A stretch of 64,000 bases of DNA, taken from positions 186,001 to 250,000 of the forward strand of contig JBLDXI010000010.1 in NCBI GenBank assembly GCA_047495785.1, read 5' to 3'. Source of the stretch: Lepidodermella squamata. Its lineage: Eukaryota > Gastrotricha. Made by a program: the position numbers and the translations under genes. The notes beneath the pieces are model-generated. The model saw only the letters and a program-made list of their open reading frames with translations, was not told the DNA's origin and ran no database searches. Below, in pieces: positions 1 through 12,523 of the stretch; position 1 is the stretch's first letter; every line of letters starts with the position of its first letter.

Positions 1-2074
1 AATAGTCGGCATTGCGTTTGATTGAGTCGGGCTCGTTTCAGGGTGTCCATTGCTGTCATTATTGCTCATATTTGAATAAGGTGGAGGCGACGACGGGGCC
101 ATTATCATCGAGTTGCAACTCAACTGAGGCCCTAAATTGGGCAATCCTGAGCTGCTTCGAGTTTGAAGTAACGGAGCACTTGCTATTGACGCGCGTGCTC
201 TACTCGATCGTTCGTGTTCGGTCATGAATTTCGGGGCATTTGGCGATTTTTCCGCCCAGCCAGGGCATAATTTAAGGCATAGAAGGGCGCGAAATTTTTT
301 GTTCAGCAGGAAATACGTGATGAAATTGCCGCTGTATTCAAGCAGTAACAGCGTGTAAGCCAGTAGGAATAAGCTGCGAAATGGCTGCTTATCGAGAACA
401 GCCGGGTTGCCCCATAGTACAGCTGCACTGGTTCGATTGAATAAGGTGGATGGAATTTCACCGGCTAGGGCTAGAATCGTAGCTGCAATTAGGGTCAAAG
501 TCAGCGATCGCTGTTGGCTACTTTGAGCGCCTCGACTCGCCGCCGATGCGACAGAATCTCGGTGGCTTCTCATCGACGACCGGTGCACTAGAATTATTAG
601 CAGTAAATTGAACACTGCTAATAAAATGATTGAGCCTGTAAAAAAATTCAAAGGTGTCAAGTTTCTGCCTGGAAATTTAGGCTTAAATTTCGCGCATACC
701 AACGTTTAAAATCGCGAGTCGCACGTACGAGTAGATGCTGAACCAGCCTTTTGAAGCTTTAGCGTAGTCGCGATACATTCGGCAACCGGTGTTCATATCG
801 ACGGAGATAGCGAACATGCGCGGGATGTTGATTATCCCGCTTGTGACGATTAGCCCTAGGTTAAGTAGGCGGACTATGTTTCTTTCGCGTTGAGACTGTG
901 CGCCTGTTTGAACTTTTGGGTCTCGCACGTAGGCGAATCTGTGAAACGAGAAACAAGGATTTGTTGAGGAATGTTCATTTCAGAGTTGAAAAATTAGAAA
1001 TAACCCTTTTTCCATTTTGTTCTTCTCCCATACTTTTTCACTGGTGGAAGAAATTGAAATGAAAATCGAAATTATGGGGAATGGCGTGATGTTGATGTTG
1101 ATGTGAGTGCGATTGTAAAATTTATTTTGAAAAATGGGAAGGAAGGGAAAAAACGTGTAGAGAATTTTTCCAACAATTTTGTTTCCTTTTTCGACGCAAA
1201 ACATCTTCGAGCGATGCGCAACACGTGTTTCAGCGACAAAGAAATACGAGCGAAACTTGTTTCTGAGCTTCGTTCCGGCGGAAACAGTTTTCTAACGGAA
1301 ATATATTTCGTGGAAAAAGCTGTTCGGAGGTTATAGAAAAGCTATTCTGGGGTTTGCGGTTCGGCTTGAGTGAGAAAATATTTTTTCTTGAGATTTTTAA
1401 AAAATATGTCAAAGTTTAAGTAATAAATATTCAAGTTCTGTTTTTGGTTGAAAATTTTGAATTTGAAGTTTAAAGGATAAAAGTTCCTCCTTTAGAATTG
1501 AAAAAATTCGAAATTTTCACAGATTTCCTGCGAATTTTAGAAACAACATTTCTCTCCGATTATTCTCATTTTCCTGAATATTTCCTTATTATTAATAAAA
1601 TTGGCATATTTACCTGTCAATCGTGAAAGCAACTGTGAGCATAAGTGAGGAAGTAGTGGTTACACTGCCAATGGGTAAATAAACGAAAGCCGTGAAAAGC
1701 TCGTGCCAAAACTGCCCGGCGAAGTGAATTTTCGCTACGAGATCGACAAAGTACAAAATCAGCGTGATGAGATCGGTGAAAGCCAAAAATGCTAGGTACG
1801 TGTAGGTGCGTGCCGACAACCTCCTGTCAGTCAGAACTATTATGTTTATAATATTCGCCACCACGCCGAATAGGCTGAGCCCGGGCAGGCCGTAGCCATA
1901 AAACGCGCGTTCGAGTGGCGCGTAGGCCTTGACTGATTTATTGCAAAAAAGATGGCGAGAATTCGAGAGCAGCACCGAGACAACGGTATAGTTCGGGTCG
2001 AACGGTAGAACGGTTACATTTTCGGTTGATTTCTGATGGTTGATGAATAGTATCTCGCTGATTGTTTCGTTCAT
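1..2074 (-). CDS. Rhodopsin-family GPCR, neuropeptide/FMRFamide-receptor-like, 3' end beyond window
   Basis: Seven-transmembrane receptor of the plasma membrane, most like peptide (FMRFamide-type) receptors. I read three exons: 2074-1614, 938-700 and 668 to the left edge. Junction phases agree (AG|A, then G|GC). Exon 1 starts at the first ATG (MNETISEI), has several N-glycosylation sites (NET, NVT, NYT, NKS), then TM1 with GVVANIINIIVL and TM2 with the LAFTDL stretch. It ends at TIDR, the place of the DRY-type motif at the end of TM3. Exon 2 begins FAYVRDP and carries TM4. Exon 3 holds TM5-TM7, an Arg/Ser-rich third loop and a TM7 ending NFITYFLLNKKFR. The tail is still open at position 1. 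The ligand cannot be told from sequence. The 675-bp intron (939-1613) shows nothing else. Confidence 0.8.
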
Positions 2075-3162
2075 AATAGTAATAATAGCGATGATTCTCA
2101 ACTGATATTAGACGGCATCCGAATGAGCGTGAAATCGTCCAATATCGAGCTGCAGACGAGGGCTCTTCGTTTTCAGAAATATTATCCGGTACTCGGGTGT
2201 TATTATTTGCTTTTCCGCAGCTTCTTCTCCAATAGTATGCTGTCATTACATTATCGACGAAAATCGCTTGTAATTTTTTACGCGCAAGTTGACAAAAGAT
2301 GTAAAATTAATGCACTATATACACGGCAGGGTAGGAAGAAGAGGCTCATTATTGTTCTCAAACACGGGGCAGCACGACAAAAATTGTAAATACAAAGGCT
2401 ATCGATTGCTTCTTACTTACATCAACTGATTAATAATATAATAACTGGGCCTTGAAAGTGATAATGGACGCGATGAATGATTCGTAATATGAGTAGTAAC
2501 ATTTTCTAGCGCGCTTTCAAGTGGAAAGATAACATTTTTCAATGTAATTAAGGCGGATTAAGCATTATTTTTATATATAAAATGGCGCGGAAAATATTTA
2601 CACTCCAGCACACAGACCCATCTGCAAAAACATATGTCGACATGATAGCGTAGTAGAGCGCCAGAAAAATTTCGCCTCAATCGATTGCGACTGTCAAGGG
2701 CCGATATAATTGTGGGTAAATAATAGGTGTTTTCTGCGCGGATATAAAACATTTTATGGACTCGGCGGAAAAAACGTTGTTGAAAATTGATACGCCTTTT
2801 TTACTTATATAATAAGCTGTATACTATACACATATATAGCACTCCGTCCTCAACTAAACAGGAACTGGAAAATCTTAAATCGATAAATTTCAAGATTTTA
2901 TTAGCGGACGCGGTGGATCCTGTGTCCAGAGTTTTTTGAAAAAAACACATCTTAGGATAATGATAAAAAAATTGGGGCTTACTATACAGCGGAAGTATTC
3001 ACGCGCTCCTGCCTTTCAAAAATTGATATATGCATCGTTTTTTTGGCAGTGGTGATGGCATGATTGATGTTATAAGAACCCTCATTATTTCATTATTTTA
3101 CTACGCGCGTTATTTTTGCAGTATTTTTATATAAGTCTTTGTTTTATGTTTTTGCTATACAG
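2075..3162. other. Gene-poor interval between GPCR and TARBP1 exons
   Basis: AT-rich, with short ORFs that lack family features. It probably contains the GPCR promoter. It may also be TARBP1 intron, because the first TARBP1 exon seen at 3163 begins at a splice acceptor and earlier exons were not found. Confidence 0.4.
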
Positions 3163-6100
3163 GCGGTGGAATCTCTGCATTCTATTAGCCAGTCCCGTCA
3201 CGAGATATGGCAGGCGGTTGTAAGCCAGCTTGATTTGGCGTCGTTATCGCGTAATAAAACTACGGAATATTACTTTTACCGCACGCTGGCCGTCGATATC
3301 GTGTACAAATCACTGCTTTTCGGCCCCATTGGCCGGCGATTGCGCTATTTCGCGGAATCTTATTACGCACTAAGACACTTGTACGGGCTGGAATTCGCGG
3401 CACTTGGGCATGAGGAGAGCTGTAATAACTTCGAACGCTTGGTTTCTAAACAGCTGGTCGCGCCGTCTATGATTCGAGTTCAAGCGATGCGATTGCTCAA
3501 CAGTGCCGATTTGCCGGTTGATTTTGTTGAACTTCTCATCCACCAGCTGGTTACCGGGTGTTCTGAGCTGATCGACAAAACAGTCGATAAACGCCCGTTC
3601 ACCAACTCACAAACACATCGCGAAAAACACCGAGTTTTAATTGCGGTTGTTTATTTGCTTGGGAGTTATGGCGAGCGGTTGAAGCCGGCGATTTTCGAGC
3701 AAATTTGGCAGCTTTGCATGGTTAAAATTTTGCCGAAAGAAATTTTCACCTCAGTGAGATTTCTCGCGCAATGGTGTGTCGTCTTACTGATTTCGTTTGG
3801 CCCAGTTGAAAGCAAATTCTTCGAGCAGCTGTTGGAGTCCTACGAAAAGGTGAGAAAGCCCTTGATAAGTGCATTTGGGTTTTTGATTTTATAACGAAGA
3901 AATTAATGTTAAAATGAGATAAACAAGATGAAAAAGAGAGACATAAAAAAATGGAACGCGCAGCTGAATGAAAGTCGTTCAATTAAATTGCGAAAACAAG
4001 GAGGTGTTTTCCAGCTTTTACAGGTGATAAATGCGTAAGAAATTATCATTGAATCTACCCGCTCGGGATTAATGAGATCAAGTAGCGCTTTCTTTCTTAT
4101 TCTTTTCTTGAGGCCTAATAGATTCGATGTGAATGAAGTAATGAAATCGGTGAAATTAGTGACACATTGGAACCTAGATTTCATCTCATTCTCACCTGGG
4201 ACACTCATTCAGTGATCGATATATCAGCTCTCGTATATATGGAATTTAAATGGGAACACTTTTTGCAGCAATAGTCAAGCTTATCAATCCCAGGAAAGCT
4301 GTTTGCTTGACACTTGATCGAAATGTATGGCTATTTTCTGCAAATTAAATTCTTTTCTGCTATGAGTTCTAAGGACATTGGCCGGTCTTTAGTTACAAGC
4401 AATCTCAGCAACAAAGCCAAGTAAAGCCAAGGAAACTGGAAAATAAGGTTAATTCTGATAACCAGTGTTCCTTCGACTTGATTGTCAAATGAGGAAAGCC
4501 AAAATTAGTTATTGGTCAAGCCGTTAACCTTGATGACCACAAGCTAAAATAATTGCGCTCGTTCGCGATGGTTTTCATTTGCTGAATCTATCGATTCTTT
4601 TTATTGGTTTATTTATATTCAACATTCAACAGAATAAAGAGGAAGAAAGAGGGAACGAAGAGAATTTTCACAGATAAGTTTCGAACTCATCAAAAAATTG
4701 TTCCGCTATGTCGCCATCATTTTTGATGGCTTCCTCGTCGTCAATGATTTCTACTTCCGTCTCGGACGATGAAGCATCAAAAGTTGGCGAAAAGTCTATT
4801 TGTCGGCCCTCATCTTCAGTCACCAAAACATCGGCAAAAGCTGTGTCTACCCAGTCTTTAATGGTCGAGGACCTTCTTCTTTCAAAACTCTATCGACCAC
4901 ATCGCTGACCGCAATCATCTTCAGATTGCTTTGAACCGATCGTCGAAAATAGTGCCACTCGGGCTGGTCGATCCATAGCGCGCCTTGTCAGAGGATCGGC
5001 CCGTTCCAGTGTAGATAAACCTCTTCTGAAATCGTTTTCTCGTTGAGGTCGCGGCCTTTCCTATCATGCCGATCCAGGCGGGTCGAGCTGTTTACCGAAT
5101 TAAATGAACGGCTGCAAAGCAGTGGTCCGACTCGACTTGGCTGCTAGGGGGTGTGAAATTTAATGCCAGAAAAATTTCGCTCGCGACGCTAGCGCGTTCG
5201 CTCGCATGTAATGAATTCTTCTCATTTCATTCTTATTTATTGAACAAAGAAACTTTCATTTAGAAGCATTATTCGGGATTAAACAGGAGGTAGTCTTTGC
5301 GGATTCCGAATATCGCATCTTTCGCTACATCTTTTGCCGATGGTTCCTGCGGTTTGCCCATATTTAGAAACTGAGATTTAGAAACGTGAATTTTGATGAA
5401 ATGTTAAGCATTGTTAGAGGTTGAGGTTTTGTACAACAGCTACAGCACACCTGTGACCGCGTTTGCAACAGATGAAAAGTAAACAAACATTTGTGTATGA
5501 TTCAACGGAAACAGTGGGCTCTATCACCAATACGACTTCAGATTCAGATTCGCCGTGAAAATCTGCATAGAAATATACTTATATGACACTGCATGTCTGA
5601 TTCGAAAAATAAGCAAGTGACAATAAAGCAATAAATTTATTACACCCCCTAATTATCTCGGGATCGGTGATACTTACGGAAATTCTGAAAAAGGAGGAGA
5701 ATCAGCATAGCAAAATTAGCCCTTCGAGTTGTTAAGGGGGAATTTGGCCTAAAAAAAGCAAATCTAGCTAGTTTTTTGCGAGTTTTTTCTATTTTTCTAG
5801 AATTTAGACAAAATCATTGCTTCTTTGATGAGCGGAAAACGTTCGGCTCAATTTAAAGGCACAGCCAAGCAATTTTGCTCGGGCGTTCGAATAGCTTGGC
5901 TTCGTTGGCACGACCTTTCACCTTTAGGAACGCCTTCATCAGATCGGCCCGTGCCACAATGTCACAGGAATGTCACCAAATGTTGAGCATTCCAATTGCT
6001 GACGTTACAGTTCTCGTTCTTTTGAAATGACAGGAGAAAGCGGCGGGACCTTCGAATCTTCCCAGTCCACGAAGAGATCCATACTACGCCAGTCATAGAT

Positions 6101-9100
6101 GTAAAAAGCACTCTGAGTGTTTAGCCAGAACGATAGAAGAATGTACCGAACTATGCCCAGGTAGAGATTGTGCATAGGTTCCGCCAGCGCGTCCTTGGTC
6201 GGATCAAGGTTCGGTATATCGAGCAGGCAGGACCAAGCTTTGACGCCGTAGACATGATGATGTCGCTCAGAATTAAAGCCCCCTTTGAACCAGTTAAAGC
6301 GGAAGGTTCAACGCGGCAGCCTGATTGGGCAAGGCGTTTTACGAAAAATTGCAGACCTTTCTGCCGATGAAGTAGCAGACCGGCACATTTCATACATGGC
6401 TAGCATAACGACATTTTTAGCGTTAATGGAAGCTAGACAGCTGCTACGAAGAATAATGGCAAAAACCAGCGAAAACCCGTCGTTTCGAAGCTCTTCCTCG
6501 ACATCAATGAGATGAAATGCGAATTGTAGGAAGCCTGGCCGATGCGGCAATAGGTATTTGAACTCCACCGGGCTGTCATTGCGATTTAGGAAAAGATCGA
6601 AAATGACTTCGAAATCTTCGTGGTCTAGGCACAGGCCGTGTTCAAGGTTCCAGCACCGGTCGTCGACGCTAACTGAGAGCATTGAGGTTGTACAAGAAAA
6701 TCTAAAATGCATTGAAAATTAGTAAGAGAAGGAGATGAAAGCGGATGCTTTATGCTATTATGTGAGCCAGTGGGCTCCTTCTGTCTTGTCACTGAAGCAG
6801 TCTGTTAACACAAGAACACAACATGAGCATCTAGAGGTGAAAAGGAAACGCCAATATGCGGCATTCCAACTTCAAAGCATCTTGTACTCCGATGATACTC
6901 ATCAAAAACGACGATTTTAATAAATTAATATGATGAAGATGAAGCTTGATTGTGAAATCTTGGGTGTTATTGGGTGAGAATTTCAGGAAGAAATTGGAAA
7001 TGGTAGCCATAAGTGACGATCATCTTCAATGAAGCGCAGCATGACATTTTACAGTTTTCCGTTCATAGTGTGGCAAGGAGACCATGCCCGAACAACAATT
7101 TCGTGGGTTATTTCGACATAGTGGCATAGTGGAAACATCTGCGCCGTGAGGTTCACTTCGGACTGTTGATCTAGGCCTGCCTCGTGGCCTCGGTTCGGCA
7201 CGTTCAGTCGGGTAAGGATTGGCGATTTATTGGCGAATTCGGCTTGAACGTCTTGGTTAGCGGCGGCTAAGTAAAAATTGAGAGATGTAATTTGAAAGAA
7301 ATTAAAAATTGGCAATTTTTGCAAGTATCAATTGATTTTATATGCTTGCTCATCTCAATTTACCATATGCGAATCAACTTCATTTTAAACGAATAGGTGA
7401 ATTTAACAGAAATACTGCTTACCCCAACATGAGTAGAGATGACGGCGTTCAACGACTGTTCAGCCATTTCTTCCGTCAGAAAGGAGAAGAGCCGCAGTGG
7501 AATTCGCTGTATTGAATTTTCCATTTTTCAATCTCACTAGATAAAAACAAACTGATACCTACAGTCCGCCACAATAGTCCTGAACTTAAGGCAGAACAAA
7601 AAACTGGAAAATCGATAAGACGTCTTTTTATTATTGATTTTATTAATAATAAGAAATATATTGCCAAAAACATGAACTTATTCTTTTGAACTGAAATAGA
7701 CAGTATTCGCAGCAGTTTTAAGCTGTCTATCAAAATTTGACGCGGTAAGAAATTAATCTCATCGAATTTTATTACTCCACCACGAATGATACGACTATTC
7801 ACCGCGGGGATTTTCTATATTACACTCACAGAAGAAATAGCACCTCGAAATAATGTGTCCCGCATGCAATTTCTTCATCCAGGGCAGTTAATTATCAAAT
7901 TCTTAATTAATGGTGCGGTGAAAGTGGAAAAAGTTTCTCAGGTTGACTTAGCATGAGATGATCTAAAGAATCACCGTGGGATTTTAAAATAACAACGGTA
8001 CATTTTGTTATCCGAAGTCACTAGGACGCATTTACATGGTAATTGTAGGGTTTCAGGTGCAATTCCTATCATTTTTAAAAGTTAGCGTCGGTGAAAATGT
8101 GTGGTAATTGGCAATTTTGGCGGGAAGCACGATTTCATCAATATGACCGCTGGAAATCTCGAAGAAGCCGGTTCATTTAATATTATCGTCTCGCATATCT
8201 TCCTCTGTGTCTTATTGTAGGTGCTAAGGCTAGGGCGTCTGAGCAAAGTCATTCGATATTCTCCCTAAAATCGCAGCTTTGCAGCGCTTAACACCAGATA
8301 GGAAGCCAGATACTTTCGAACCGTACGTCCAATTTAACGCAAACCAGCGCAAGAGAATTGTTAAGAGTTGGTCGGTGATGAAAGATTTTTTCTGCAAGAG
8401 TAATTAATAGCTGCCTAATTCTTTCGATTACTATTAAAGCGCAAACCATGATATATCCTGTTGCCGTTCTTTCTCGGGCATATTGAATGAAGAGTTCAGC
8501 GGCAAAACACACAGCGACAAAGAATATCGAAGATAACTGTCCCGTCAACAGAAGGACGACAAAAAACAGTGCGTATGGCAGGAATTGCCAGTTCTTGAAA
8601 TCTTCGTAACAAAATGGCAGTACTTGGCTCAGAAACGCGCGTTTAAATGGCGAATCAATAAGCACGTTATTGTCTTTTTGCTCCCAGGCATCGCTCACAG
8701 ACTTTTGAAAACGAGATATCATTGTGGAAAAGTCACTAGCGACCAACAGTGGATAAAATTCGTCCATTTTCGAGATATGGAAACAAAACGGTTCAATTAT
8801 TGAGTAGAATAGCGCATAGTTGTCGAAGAACGAGTCATCTTCTAATTCAGCAATGCAAAGCTTGAATGCTTTTGAATTTGAATTTGTGCAGTCTGGAGGT
8901 GCAGTTAGATTTTGGTCAGCTGCTTCGCAAAGCAACATTTTGGCGGCCATCGATCTCCAGTTGGAGTCATCTTCGCACAGCTTTTTTGAATTATTAAAAA
9001 TTGCCCTCCAACAATCGGTTGTCTTCGAGGCAAGAGCGTTATAGTGTTTGTAACCAGTAAATCGGAACCACGATTCCTGATCCGCAGTATCTTCTACGGT

Positions 9101-12100
9101 TGTAGCCGTACAAAGACTGGATTGAACAATTAAGATTAGAAGCTGAAATTTCATTGCTCTTGTTCGCGAAACAAATGACAGAGACGATAATGCCAGCAAA
9201 AAGAAAAAATTATTAACGAAAAAGTGTGGGCTTTTCTTGAGTACTGCATTATAGACATCCTGAACTATGGAAAATATATAGAATTTTTCGCGGTCGCGCA
9301 TCTGCGATTCCGAGACTGCATACATATTTTCTACCAGCAGACTATTCGTTATATTAGTGTAAAGAAGCGCAGACAGAAAACGTCTTATCGATTTTTCATT
9401 TTTTTTCTGATGCCTTGAGTACAAGACTTTTGTGGCGCACTGTATTTTACAAGCGAATGAAAACTAAAAAAGCGGGGTTGTTGTTGTTGAAGTTTTCTGC
9501 CATCGCCTTGAGACAGCGGATGCAATCTTTCCTGTTTTCTTCGCCGATTAGCTTAGCAATCTCCTTAGCAATTGCGTTTAACGCGGTTTTGACGTACGAA
9601 CTTCTGGTCGAGTTATTAAGGTGGGTTTTAGCGGCTGGTTTTGACGAATAAAACACACGTAAACGTAAACGTGAACAAGCAGTACGGGAGGAAAAGAAAA
9701 CGTCTATATGCTGCATTCCAAGCTCCAATCGCCTTGTACGCCGATGATACTCATCAATAACGACGATTTTCATGAATGAACTCATAATATGGTGAAGATA
9801 ACGTTTTATTCATCTTTGGCGTTATTGCGATGAAACGATGTAGAAATAACAACTGGCGTAACGTGTGGGAATTTCAGGAAGAAATTGGCAATGGTGACGA
9901 TCATCTCCAATGAAGGGCAGCATGACTGTAGTCAGAAGAGTCTTTCAGCTCGAAGCAATGAGCGCGAAGGAATTCCGCCGCATATTTTGCAACTTGTTGA
10001 TAAATGCGTTGAAATTCCGCGATATGGAGTTGCGATTCGGTCGTTGAATGTCCACGTAAAATATATTCAAATACCTGCTAAATATCAGCGGAAATTATGT
10101 TTTTGTTGGCAAAAATAGACTTTTGTAACATAAAAAACTGTTTGTTTTTATTGTATCAAAAGGAATAAACAAGTACCGGCCACCGTTGGGCTTTGAGCAC
10201 ACCACAAATATTATTATACATAGTATATAGATATAGTAAATAACATAGGCGTAGTTTGATATAATATGAATTATATACAGAAAAATTATTTATCATACAC
10301 AAAGAAAAATGGATAGATGGATCGTTAGGCTAATAATGCTCCACTTGGCTTTCGATGCCAAACCAATTAAAGGTTTTTACGTTCATGGAAAAATTCATGA
10401 GAACGATCTTTGATAAAAAAAATACAGTGAATCGATGTAGGTAAGAGTTTTTTTCAATAATGAAACGTTTACAAAAATGTAAATTCAGACTTTGGAGTTT
10501 TTCAACAATCATTTGTTTCGTTACAAAAAAAATAAATAAAATAAAAATAGAAATTGGCAATGGTAACCATAGGTGACGATCATCTCCAATGAAGGGCAGC
10601 ATGGCTGTGGTCAGAAGAGTCTTTCAGCTCGACTTCCCCGCCTTAGTCGGATAATTGATGTCACGCAAGTCCACGTGATTGGCGATGCCGATGAGAAAAA
10701 ATTGTCCACTTTGGTTACATCGAAACGTTGACAACCATTTTCAAAAAACAGAAATGAGCTTATAAGAGACCTCAAGCTCAAGCAGATTTTTAGTGAAGAT
10801 AGGGTTGAAGGGCGAGGTTAGCGTGAGGATTTAGGGAATAGCGCCGAAATGCTATGAGCAGAGTTTCGAAAAGATATGTCTATAAAATTATCGCTTCGAA
10901 CTCAACAGGTTGGTTGCTTTTGATCCTGGAGCTTAGAATCGGTTTCCGGTCAGCGTATTTGCGAGTTTTCGAACTTCACGGACGGCTGCCGCACAGTCAA
11001 GTGCATGAATAAAAGATTAAGGAACAATGAGTTAATCGCCAGACACTATTTTCTACTCGCGGTGACCGCAATATAACTTGAATAACTGGTTCAGCTGACA
11101 GATCTTTGAACTGTTTATGGTCGAAAAATGAGCCCGGGGAACCTTATGGGCAAGGAATAAGAAGTGTTAAAAAAAATTCAAAAATTTTTATGCATATTTG
11201 GAAAAATTATTCAATAGTCCGAGTTTCATGAAATTTCATGTTCATAGTTTTAATGACCAATTTTTCTCTCATTTTTTTAGGCTGTTCCGAAGCAACTGTA
11301 TTCGCTGATGTGCTGCTATATCGATATAATGAGCTGCGGCCATTATTTTCTGGCAAAAGCCGAGGTTCAATACTATTTTCAGCGAAATTTATTTATTTCA
11401 AAGTTATTTTTCTATAATCAAGAATAAGCAAAAACGATTTTTGGAGGTTCTCGATCGCGTTTTACCCGCCTGTCTGTTCAACCATTTCGTCACTCGTGCT
11501 CGAGCTCAATCCGCCTTAATCCGCCTGTGGTCATCAGCCGATCGAAGCTTGGTGCCAACCGCGTTCGACTCGCATTTTCTCGAGCAATGCGTCGCAATTG
11601 CGAACCACGATCAGAACAAACCTGTCATTCGAAATCTAGCAAATTTCTATTATAAGCTGCAACCGATGGAGGACTTCAAATCGCTGGAAATTCTCAATTT
11701 TTACCTGCCGAGAAGTTGCGATTTATTCGTGGATGAATTCGCGTTTTTATGCGATTTCAGTTCGGTTGAAGCTAAAATCAGCGGCAAAATCGGCGGCGAT
11801 TTTTGCGTAGCTGAAACCTGGAAAAAATTCGAAGAAAAATTCGGCGTCGATTTCCAACCCGCGAAACCAGACGACCCGGACGATCTTCACGTCGCAGTTC
11901 AAGAGACGTCAGATTCAAATTCCGGTGAAATAATCCAGCGTAAATACACGAATTGGCGTAAATTATTGCCGTGCTACGACGAGGAAAGCGGCGATTCTGA
12001 GGTTAATTTGTCCGTCGATGGCACCCAACCTCGTTCCCGGCCTTGTTCTGAATTGATTTTAATCGCCTCCTTAATCGATAAGGGCTCAAATTTGGGTGGT

Positions 12101-12523
12101 CTATGCCGTTCTGCTGATGTTTTCGGGCTTTCGACTATTACTCTACCCAGTTTGGATAAAACTAAAGACCGGGAATTTGAGTCTTTGGCTGTTTCAGCTC
12201 ATAAATGGCTGAAAATTATCGAAGTGCCACCGCATCAATTGACAGTTTTTCTCATGTCGCTACAACGCGATGGTTACAGCTTAATCGCGGCGGAACAGGC
12301 GACTGAAAGCGTGCCGTTGCCTGTTTTTCAATTTCCGCGAAAAACCGCCTTAATTTTAGGCAATGAACGCGAAGGAATTCCGCCGCATATTCTGCAACTT
12401 GTTGATAAATGCGTTGAAATTCCGCAATATGGAGTTGCGATTCGGTCATTGAATGTCCACGTAACTGGGGCGTTGTTCATGTACAACTACAGCTGTCAAC
12501 ACGCCGCGGCTAAAATCGAATGA
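3163..12523 (+). CDS. TARBP1: TARBP1-like tRNA (guanosine-2'-O)-methyltransferase, 5' exons missing
   Basis: C-terminal part of a SpoU/SPOUT-class tRNA ribose methyltransferase; the family (human TARBP1, yeast Trm3) makes Gm18 in tRNA. Three exons are seen: 3163-3849 (acceptor tatacag, donor AAG|gtgaga), 11281-11364 and 11447-12523, all phase 0. The first two are alpha-helical HEAT-like sequence. The last carries the SPOUT domain: IASLIDKGSNLGGLCRSADVFG, then ILGNEREGIPPHI (motif 2) and IRSLNVHVTGAL (motif 3), the S-adenosylmethionine-binding knot. AATAAA lies at 12588-12593. The 5' part is absent: no start exon was found between 2.1 and 3.16 kb, so it may lie upstream of the window around the oppositely oriented GPCR, or the gene may be truncated. 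Intron one (3850-11280) is 7.4 kb, rich in repeats, and contains a nested minus-strand gene. Confidence 0.88.
4671..6710 (-). pseudogene. Decayed DNA-transposon transposase (tnp2/CACTA-like guess)
   Basis: Minus-strand coding-like blocks lie inside the large TARBP1 intron. A block around 6150-6050 reads AEPMHNLYLGIVRYIL, resembling the MHxLxLG motif of tnp2/CACTA-type transposases. A block around 5080-4672 reads WHYFRRSVQSNLKMI and an acidic tail ending FDEFETYL and stop at 4672. The blocks are interrupted by an internal TGA near 5000 and a frame change near 4855. The block at 6710-6310 is open but not recognised. I see no terminal inverted repeats. This may be one relic or two unrelated ones, and the family is uncertain. 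Confidence 0.4.
6836..7045. repeat. Dispersed repeat R1, copy 1
   Basis: Two blocks match a second copy about 2.85 kb downstream: one around 6838-6950 (GATACTCATCA followed by AACGACGATTTT) and one around 6973-7045 (AGTGACGATCATCT then CAATGAAG). Copy 2 has extra sequence between the blocks. No ORF or terminal repeats were recognised. Confidence 0.7.
8288..9154 (-). CDS. KAR5/GEX1/Brambleberry-like nuclear-envelope (karyogamy) protein, nested gene
   Basis: A 288-aa ORF that begins with a signal peptide (MKFQLLILIVQSSLCTATT). The ORF is open upstream to 9424, but the signal peptide decides the start. The next ~110 residues are cysteine-rich: TTDCWRAIF, then KKLCEDD, MLLCEAA, PPDCTNS, KLCIAEL and IEPFCFHI. 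This spacing resembles the cysteine-rich luminal domain of the KAR5/GEX1/Brambleberry family, which acts in nuclear membrane fusion after mating or fertilisation. A transmembrane hairpin follows (FLPYALFFVVLLLTG, then IFFVAVCFAAELF, and a further hydrophobic stretch). The long coiled coil seen in many family members is short or absent. The gene is antisense inside TARBP1 intron one. It could instead be another lineage-specific cysteine-rich membrane protein. Confidence 0.5.
   Translation of the reverse strand: MKFQLLILIVQSSLCTATTVEDTADQESWFRFTGYKHYNALASKTTDCWRAIFNNSKKLCEDDSNWRSMAAKMLLCEAADQNLTAPPDCTNSNSKAFKLCIAELEDDSFFDNYALFYSIIEPFCFHISKMDEFYPLLVASDFSTMISRFQKSVSDAWEQKDNNVLIDSPFKRAFLSQVLPFCYEDFKNWQFLPYALFFVVLLLTGQLSSIFFVAVCFAAELFIQYARERTATGYIMVCALIVIERIRQLLITLAEKIFHHRPTLNNSLALVCVKLDVRFESIWLPIWC
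9686..9954. repeat. Dispersed repeat R1, copy 2
   Basis: Matches 6836-7045 in two blocks (about 9690-9800 and 9865-9934). Its right end (AAGGGCAGCATG through CTTTCAGCTCGA) is also found at 10551-10632. The duplicated TARBP1 fragment starts exactly at its right edge. Confidence 0.72.
9955..10061 (+). pseudogene. Duplicated fragment of the TARBP1 SPOUT exon
   Basis: About 107 bp nearly identical to 12359-12465 of the real last TARBP1 exon. It encodes NEREGIPPHILQLVDKC and IRSLNVHV with one visible amino-acid change (IPQYG becomes IPRYG). It lies on the same strand, inside TARBP1's own large intron, and is joined to dispersed repeat R1 on the left. The left flank has a polypyrimidine-CAG (tctttcag at about 9942-9949), and the right edge reads CACGTAAAAT, a possible donor. 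It may therefore be a dead duplication or a cryptic alternative exon. Confidence 0.85.
10549..10634. repeat. Dispersed repeat R1, partial copy 3
   Basis: Contains GAAATTGGCAATGGT, GACGATCATCTCCAATGAAG and CTTTCAGCTCGA, matching the right block of copy 2. It lacks the left block and the TARBP1 fragment. The remaining ~650 bp before the next TARBP1 exon show nothing recognisable. Confidence 0.7.

Noticed and set aside
9155-9424. N-terminal extension of the KAR5-like ORF to 9424
   Set aside because: A clear signal peptide begins at 9154, and the upstream codons look like ordinary AT-rich sequence.
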